Assembly: GCA_021372535.1 (NCBI GenBank)
Contig: JAJFUH010000072.1
Span: forward strand, 1 to 9,681
Reading direction: 5' to 3'
Source of the DNA: a bacterium
GTDB taxonomy: Bacteria; Latescibacterota; Latescibacteria; Latescibacterales; Latescibacteraceae
DNA: 9,681 nt
Shown: positions 5,745-9,681 of the stretch, one piece after another
How positions within the stretch are numbered: position 1 is the stretch's first letter
Layout: the number at the start of each line of letters is the position of its first letter
Notes under the pieces: model-generated
What the model was told of the DNA's origin: nothing
The model's database searches: none
The model's input: the letters and a program-made list of their open reading frames with translations, nothing else
Translations under genes and position numbers: made by a program

Positions 5745-6282
5745 GAAACCTTTGAAAAAATGAAAAAGACCATGCTCATATCGGTAATCAGTTTCATTTT
5801 CCCTGTTTGGAATAATGGTCAGAGATAAGGGCCATTTTACTGTATTTCATAGAATTATTACCCTCACCCTCGATCCCTCTCCCGTAAACAGGAGAGGGAA
5901 GAAAAGCATTATTTCAGTTATTCGAGCATGCTACTGATAATTACTTCAAAGGTATCCAATTCCAGTTAAAAAGTTTTTCTGAGCTTACTAAACTGGATAA
6001 CCGGAATTTCAAAAGAGATCGTTCAGCAATACCGGTAATGGTCTGAAATGCAATGAGATGCCGGAAATGAAAAGTACGTCTAAACACTACATGTTTATGA
6101 TATTCTAAATCTCTTGCTCTGCCATGCTTTAACACATTATATTATTATGCGCTCCGTTTCTGTAACCCCGGTATGCTCATGGCGCAATGCTCACAGTATC
6201 GATGATGTTCAGGCAGAAACTGACTGCGTGCTCAGGTTCGGGGTATACCTGTGACTTAAATTCACTTTCATGGGAAGTAGTA
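5745..6282. other. Gene-poor stretch with hairpin and a Repeat D-linked block
   Basis: No convincing gene. A 9-bp hairpin TCCCTCTCC (5874-5882) / GGAGAGGGA (5891-5899) lies in a common CCCTCACCCTCGATCCC-type intergenic repeat; there is no T-tract, so termination is doubtful. Block 5953-6012 matches, in reverse, 7577-7632 (TCCGGTTATCC..TTT), continuing the Repeat D homology after a ~200-nt gap. A 64-codon minus-strand frame (5941-6135) has no recognisable domain and overlaps this repeat. The remaining ~150 nt should hold the promoter of the next gene, but no clear boxes were found. Confidence 0.5.
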
Positions 6283-7350
6283 ATGTATAGATACGCGATG
6301 AGTGTACTGGTATCCGTGGTTTTGTCCTGCGGTATGGGCAATGCCCAGACAATCAATGAGTATACTGTCAAACGTACTGCGGTTCCGCCTGTCATTGACG
6401 GGCATCTGACAGAAGCAGCATGGGAGGAAGCCGCAACCACCGGGACGTTTGTCGTATACACCGATGGCGCTATGGCTGTTTACCCGACACGGGCGAAGAT
6501 GCTCTGGGACGACACCAGCCTCTATATCGCATTCATCTGTGAAGACCCCGATGTCTGGGCAACGTATACCGCACATGACGCCCACCTCTGGGAAGAGGAG
6601 GTTACGGAGATATTCATCGATCCGGACGGCGACGGTCTGGACTATCTCGAATTCGAGATAAGCCCCCTCGGCACCCTGCTCGATCTGCGCATGACCAAGG
6701 CTTATTCCGAGGGCGGGAAGAGCGATTTCGCATGGAATCTCGATGGTTTCACCGCGGGTATCGGTGTGGAGGGAACCCTGAACGATAAAAGCGATACCGA
6801 TGTGCGGTGGATATGCGAGGCTGCATTGCCGTTCAAGGGACTGGCGTTCACCGCGCCCACCATGAATTTTCCGCCCAAAAACGGCGATGCATGGCGTCTC
6901 AATCTCTACCGGTACGAGTATATACGCGCCGAGGGCGTCTCGCCGGAGCTCACCGCATGGAACCAGACAGACAAACGTGGATTTCATGCACCCGACAAAT
7001 TCGGCCGTGTGATATTCTCGGACGAGACCCTTCCGACACAGACATCGGTTGATCGATCGGACGCGCCGGGGACACCGTTCGGAATAACGGGGAACTATCC
7101 CAACCCGTTCAATCCCTCGACAGAGATCGGGTTTTCTGTTCCATCGGCCGGATATGTGAGCATGGATGTGTTCAACATTCTCGGACAGCATATCGGCGCT
7201 CTGGTGTCCGGTTATTACTCTCCGGGGATATACTCGGCGGCATGGAGCGGAAAGACTGATAAAGGAATGTCTGTTCCCTCAGGAATTTACTTCGTTCGTT
7301 TGCAGATGGGCGAGCAGGTTGTATCACATCGGATGCTTCTGATGAGATAG
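6283..7350 (+). CDS. CBM9-like secreted protein with T9SS type A sorting domain
   Basis: 355 residues from ATG 6283. An in-frame ATG at 6187 would add 32 residues ahead of the signal peptide, so 6283 is preferred; GGGAAG at 6272-6277 fits it. Signal peptide ~6-21 (cleavage after GNA); a lipobox-like VLSC (13-16) is weaker, since the paralogue is cut at the same place after SYA. A CBM9/DOMON-like domain (~23-245) opens with IDGHLTEAAW (38-47) and includes FIDPDGDG and WRLNLYRYE, as in the upstream paralogue. After a short linker, residues 270-355 form a T9SS C-terminal sorting domain: NYPNPFNPST (271-280), VFNILGQ, W-x-G, SGIYFVRLQ and a final basic MLLMR. In FCB bacteria such domains direct export through the outer membrane by the type IX system and are usually removed on attachment or release. 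Role inferred: cell-surface or secreted sugar binding. Inverted copies of Repeat D flank the gene. Confidence 0.9.
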   Translation: MYRYAMSVLVSVVLSCGMGNAQTINEYTVKRTAVPPVIDGHLTEAAWEEAATTGTFVVYTDGAMAVYPTRAKMLWDDTSLYIAFICEDPDVWATYTAHDAHLWEEEVTEIFIDPDGDGLDYLEFEISPLGTLLDLRMTKAYSEGGKSDFAWNLDGFTAGIGVEGTLNDKSDTDVRWICEAALPFKGLAFTAPTMNFPPKNGDAWRLNLYRYEYIRAEGVSPELTAWNQTDKRGFHAPDKFGRVIFSDETLPTQTSVDRSDAPGTPFGITGNYPNPFNPSTEIGFSVPSAGYVSMDVFNILGQHIGALVSGYYSPGIYSAAWSGKTDKGMSVPSGIYFVRLQMGEQVVSHRMLLMR

Positions 7351-7427
7351 ATTTACAAGCGTGATTTGTCTAACATGGATTATTCATTAAAATTTTTACC
7401 ACGAAGGCACGATGGCACAAAGAGACA

Positions 7428-7504
7428 GGCACAAGGCATAAGGCATAAGGCATAAGGCACAAGGCATAAGGCATAAGGCACAAGGCATAAGGCATAAGGC
7501 ACAA
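7428..7504. repeat. Heptamer tandem array (11 units)
   Basis: Eleven perfect 7-nt units of two kinds, GGCACAA (C) and GGCATAA (T), in the order C T T T C T T C T T C, so the last part repeats with a 21-nt period. Preceded by ACGAAGGCACGATGGCAC-type sequence. The minus-strand reading (ALCLMPY repeats) is an artefact of the array. Likely variable in copy number. Confidence 0.9.
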
Positions 7505-7576
7505 GGGGAAAAAAGGTACAACATGTAAAACGATAAACCAGAGGCCGGAGTTCATAAATCACTGATAAGGTGCACG

Positions 7577-7753
7577 ATATTAAATAATCCGGTTATCCGG
7601 TTTGATAAGCATAGAAAACTTTTAAATGAGAATCGATAATTTCTTCCGATAGTATGTGATCCCCCCTGCCTGCGGCATCCCTCCTTTTTTTAAAGGGGGA
7701 GATGGTTCACCTTTATTTTGTAAGGGGAAACGGCAAAGCCGAGGGGGATCAAT
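7577..7753 (-). repeat. Repeat D, copy 2 with extended arm
   Basis: The reverse complement of 7631-7753 matches 5607-5744: the ATTGATCCCCCTCGGCTTTG start, GGAGGGATGCCGCAGGCAG middle and ACTATCGGAAGAAATTATCG end. The ends carry GATCCCCC/GGGGGATC. Here the homology continues directly into 7577-7630, which matches 5953-6012; in copy 1 these parts are separated by about 200 nt. Confidence 0.8.
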
Positions 7754-7797
7754 GATACTTTTAAACTTGAAGAAAACCTCAATGACCATACATGGTT

Positions 7798-7937
7798 ACA
7801 ACGAAGGATGAAAATATATGCAGAATGTGGATGGATTCCCGATTAAAGATTCGGGAATGACTGATCACGGTGATTCCAGACACCAGACCGGGGTTTCAGC
7901 ACCGTAATCCACCGATGTATTTTCAGATAAACCGGAA
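7798..7937 (+). repeat. Repeat B, copy 4 (diverged)
   Basis: Same leader as copy 2 (ACAACGAAGGATGAAAATAT), an unchanged ATTCCCGA/TCGGGAAT hairpin (7836-7859), then a diverged arm (GATCACGGTGATTCCAGACA, GTTTCAGCACCG, TTTTCAGATAAACCGG). It ends 80 nt before aroA and probably lies in or near its promoter. Confidence 0.8.
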
Positions 7938-8017
7938 AATATTAATCCGTGTAACTCAGTGTTCTGTATGATTATGCGAACAGACAGGATCGAGTATATA
8001 ATGAGGCGTGGACATCA

Positions 8018-9283
8018 ATGAAAGTGACCGTACGAAAATCCCGTCTGAGCGGTTCCGTCGCCATTCCGGGCTCGAAATCACACACCATACGGGCGTTGAT
8101 TATCGGGGCGCTTGCGGACGGGGAATCGGTTATAGAGGAGCCTCTCGATTCCCTCGATACCCGTTCGGCGGCATCCGCTGTCGGCGCATTCGGCGCCCGT
8201 GTCGACCGTTCGCCATCACAGTGGACTGTCGCGGGAACCGGCGGGAGACCCCGTATACCCGATAATGTCATCGATGTGGGCAACTCGGGTACGACGCTCT
8301 ACATGATCATGGGAACCGCATCGCTCGTGGACGGCTGGACGGTTCTCACGGGCGACGACCAGATCCGCAGGCGTACTGCGGCACCGCTTATCGAGGCTCT
8401 CGGAAGGCTCGGCGTCGGGATATTTTCGACGCGTGACAACGGCTGCGCGCCCCTCGCTGTCCGTGGAAGAATACAGGGCGGAAAAACGAGCGTTGCCGCG
8501 ATAAGCTCCCAGTATCTGTCGAGTCTCCTCATGGCATGCCCGCTTGCCGGAAACGATACCGAGATCACGGTAACCGTGCTCAACGAGCGGCCTTATGTCG
8601 CCATGACCATGAACTGGCTCACGTCTCAGGGTATCGAACTGACAACCGATGAGGCGATGGGGAAGATCGCTATCAGGGGCGGGCAGTCCTATCATGCCTT
8701 CCGTCGCAGGGTGCCGGGCGATTTTTCTTCGGCGACGTTCATGCTCTGCGCGGGCGTTCTTGCCGGCGGCGAGGTGCGGCTGCACGGTCTCGAAATGGAC
8801 GATCCCCAGGGCGACAAGGAGGTTATCACCATTCTCCGTGAAATGGGAGCGGATATTACGGTTACGGACGAGGCCATAATCGTTCGCGGCGGATCGCTCA
8901 GGGGTACGACGGTGGATATGAACGCTATCCCCGATGCGCTGCCCATGCTCGCGGCATGCGCCTGTTTCGCCGAGGGCACGACAGTCCTCCGCAATGTGAA
9001 ACAGGCGCGTATCAAGGAAACCGACCGGATAGCGGTCATGGCGCAGGAACTGGCAAAGCTCGGGGGCGATATCACCGAGCTTCCGGACGGCCTCGAAATC
9101 AGGGGAACCGGTCTGAAAGGCGGCAGCGTTCACGGGCACGGCGATCACCGGGTAGTGATGGCATGCGCTGTCGCGGGGTGCGCCGCGGACGGACCTGTTA
9201 CCATAGACACCGCCGAAGCGGCGGATGTGACCTTCCCAGGATTCTGGGAAAAAATACGGGCGCTCGGAGCCGATATACGGTGA
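8018..9283 (+). CDS. aroA: 3-phosphoshikimate 1-carboxyvinyltransferase (EPSP synthase)
   Basis: 421 residues, normal length. Transfers the enolpyruvyl group of PEP to shikimate-3-phosphate in the sixth step of chorismate synthesis, in the cytoplasm. Motifs in order: PGSKSHTIRAL (17-27, K20), GNSGTT (88-93), TGDDQIRRRT (111-120, R119), SSQYLSSLLMA (163-173), GDFSSATF (234-241), IPDALPMLAA (304-313, D306), KETDR (333-337), GDHRVVMA (375-382) and TFPGFW (405-410). The GNSGTT and SSQYLSSLL wording resembles class II or archaeal-type enzymes more than E. coli. Two positions depart from E. coli: the Arg after the GNxGTxx motif is Tyr95, and the Lys before TFP (E. coli K411) is Val404, a position known to vary in other classes. 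GAGG at 8003-8006 lies 11 nt before ATG. It stands alone; no other shikimate gene is in the window. Repeat C copy 2 follows 5 nt after the stop. Confidence 0.96.
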   Translation: MKVTVRKSRLSGSVAIPGSKSHTIRALIIGALADGESVIEEPLDSLDTRSAASAVGAFGARVDRSPSQWTVAGTGGRPRIPDNVIDVGNSGTTLYMIMGTASLVDGWTVLTGDDQIRRRTAAPLIEALGRLGVGIFSTRDNGCAPLAVRGRIQGGKTSVAAISSQYLSSLLMACPLAGNDTEITVTVLNERPYVAMTMNWLTSQGIELTTDEAMGKIAIRGGQSYHAFRRRVPGDFSSATFMLCAGVLAGGEVRLHGLEMDDPQGDKEVITILREMGADITVTDEAIIVRGGSLRGTTVDMNAIPDALPMLAACACFAEGTTVLRNVKQARIKETDRIAVMAQELAKLGGDITELPDGLEIRGTGLKGGSVHGHGDHRVVMACAVAGCAADGPVTIDTAEAADVTFPGFWEKIRALGADIR

Positions 9284-9288
9284 ATTAG

Positions 9289-9348
9289 GAGGGCTGTGCA
9301 AAAGTATATTTTTCACGAGCCCCATGACGAAATGTGTTGTTTTATTGC
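9289..9348 (+). repeat. Repeat C, copy 2 (possible aroA terminator)
   Basis: Inverted partner of 4031-4090, starting 5 nt after the aroA stop. GGGCT (9291-9295) pairs with AGCCC, enclosing a weaker GTG..AAAA/TTTT..CAC stem; the inner stem has mismatches absent from copy 1. The position suggests it could end aroA transcription, but no strong T-tract follows directly. Confidence 0.65.
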
Positions 9349-9388
9349 TGTCAAGGGCATGTAAATCGGGTGGCACCCCCCATTTTTT

Positions 9389-9681
9389 AAGAACACTTTT
9401 TATAGATGTTACTTCCTTTAGATGTTACTTCCTTTGCTTGCCCAAAGGAAGTAACCAAGGAAAGGGCACCCCGGTGAAAAGCCTTTTTCCTCGTTCACGG
9501 CCCGTTTTTCGGGAATGTGTGAACTCACGAGCCTTCGGCTCGCTCGGACAGCACCCATTCTTTTTCCGAAAACCGGTTGTGACCGCGGGGCTTTTCAATG
9601 GGGTTGAAAAATCGGAAGCTCAAAAGGGTGTTATGCTGTTTATAATCAATTAATTACAATAAAATAGTCATCGTGGATTTT
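9389..9681 (+). repeat. Repeat A, copy 4 (type I tail, cut by window end)
   Basis: AAGAACACTTTTTATAG, then a 16-nt duplicated hairpin arm (AGATGTTACTTCCTTT twice, from 9404), the 13-bp hairpin with a CTTGCC loop, ACCCCGGTGAAAAGCC paired with GGCTTTTCAATGGGGT (a symmetric 2x2 internal loop), the CGAGCC/GGCTCG hairpin and AACCGGTT. The type I tail matches copies 0 and 2. The preceding CACCCCCCATTTTTT resembles the end of another copy's tail. A plus-strand frame across it is a repeat artefact. Confidence 0.85.

Noticed and set aside
5941-6135. 64-codon minus-strand frame
   Set aside because: No domain recognised, no convincing ribosome-binding site, and part of it is the block repeated at 7577-7632, where the frame has a stop.
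6187-6282. Upstream ATG of the CBM9/T9SS gene
   Set aside because: It would bury the signal peptide 32 residues inside the protein; the start at 6283 aligns with the paralogue's N terminus.
7428-7504. CRISPR array
   Set aside because: Units are 7 nt with no spacers; it is a simple tandem repeat, and no cas gene is present.
7997-8002. TATAAT as a -10 box for aroA
   Set aside because: Only 15 nt before the ATG, which would place the start of transcription after the ribosome-binding site; no -35 match at the right spacing.
8216-9376. 386-codon minus-strand frame opposite aroA
   Set aside because: Antisense shadow of a clear EPSP synthase in a GC-rich third-position context; no family resemblance.

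Overview
The window looks like chromosomal DNA from an uncultured bacterium, probably in the Fibrobacteres-Chlorobi-Bacteroidetes (FCB) superphylum or an allied candidate phylum. The strongest clue is a C-terminal type IX secretion (T9SS) type A sorting-domain signature (NYPNPFNPST...) on the protein at 6283-7350; such domains are largely confined to that group. The phylum cannot be fixed from the sequence alone. All six convincing genes lie on the + strand. They are spaced by long intergenic stretches packed with dispersed repeats, which is typical of large, repeat-rich environmental genomes.

Layout: 1-512, tail of one copy and a full copy of a ~295-nt structured repeat (Repeat A), plus a small hairpin element; 513-1811, secreted alkaline phosphatase; 1812-2337, two near-identical copies of a ~145-nt repeat (Repeat B); 2338-3747, exported SH3b/NlpC-P60-like protein whose catalytic Cys is missing, followed after 21 nt by a DUF2892 membrane protein (3769-3957); 3958-4801, a mosaic of four repeat families ending in two tandem Repeat A copies; 4802-5560, exported CBM9-like protein; 5561-6282, repeats; 6283-7350, a paralogous CBM9-like protein with the T9SS tail; 7351-8017, a heptamer tandem array, an inverted copy of Repeat D and a Repeat B copy; 8018-9283, aroA (EPSP synthase); 9284-9681, Repeat C and another Repeat A copy cut by the window end.

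Functionally, most of the proteins act in the cell envelope or outside the cell: a phosphatase, two sugar-binding-like proteins and a cell-wall-hydrolase-like protein. AroA is a housekeeping enzyme of the shikimate pathway. Apart from the NlpC-like/DUF2892 pair, each gene appears to be its own transcription unit.

The most unusual content is not protein-coding. Repeat A occurs four times plus a fragment, always in the same orientation. It carries a 12-13 bp hairpin followed by a segment whose ends pair over a long distance around internal hairpins, which suggests a structured RNA or a non-autonomous mobile element. It appears as type I/type II dimers, and both complete dimers end just upstream of a + strand gene.
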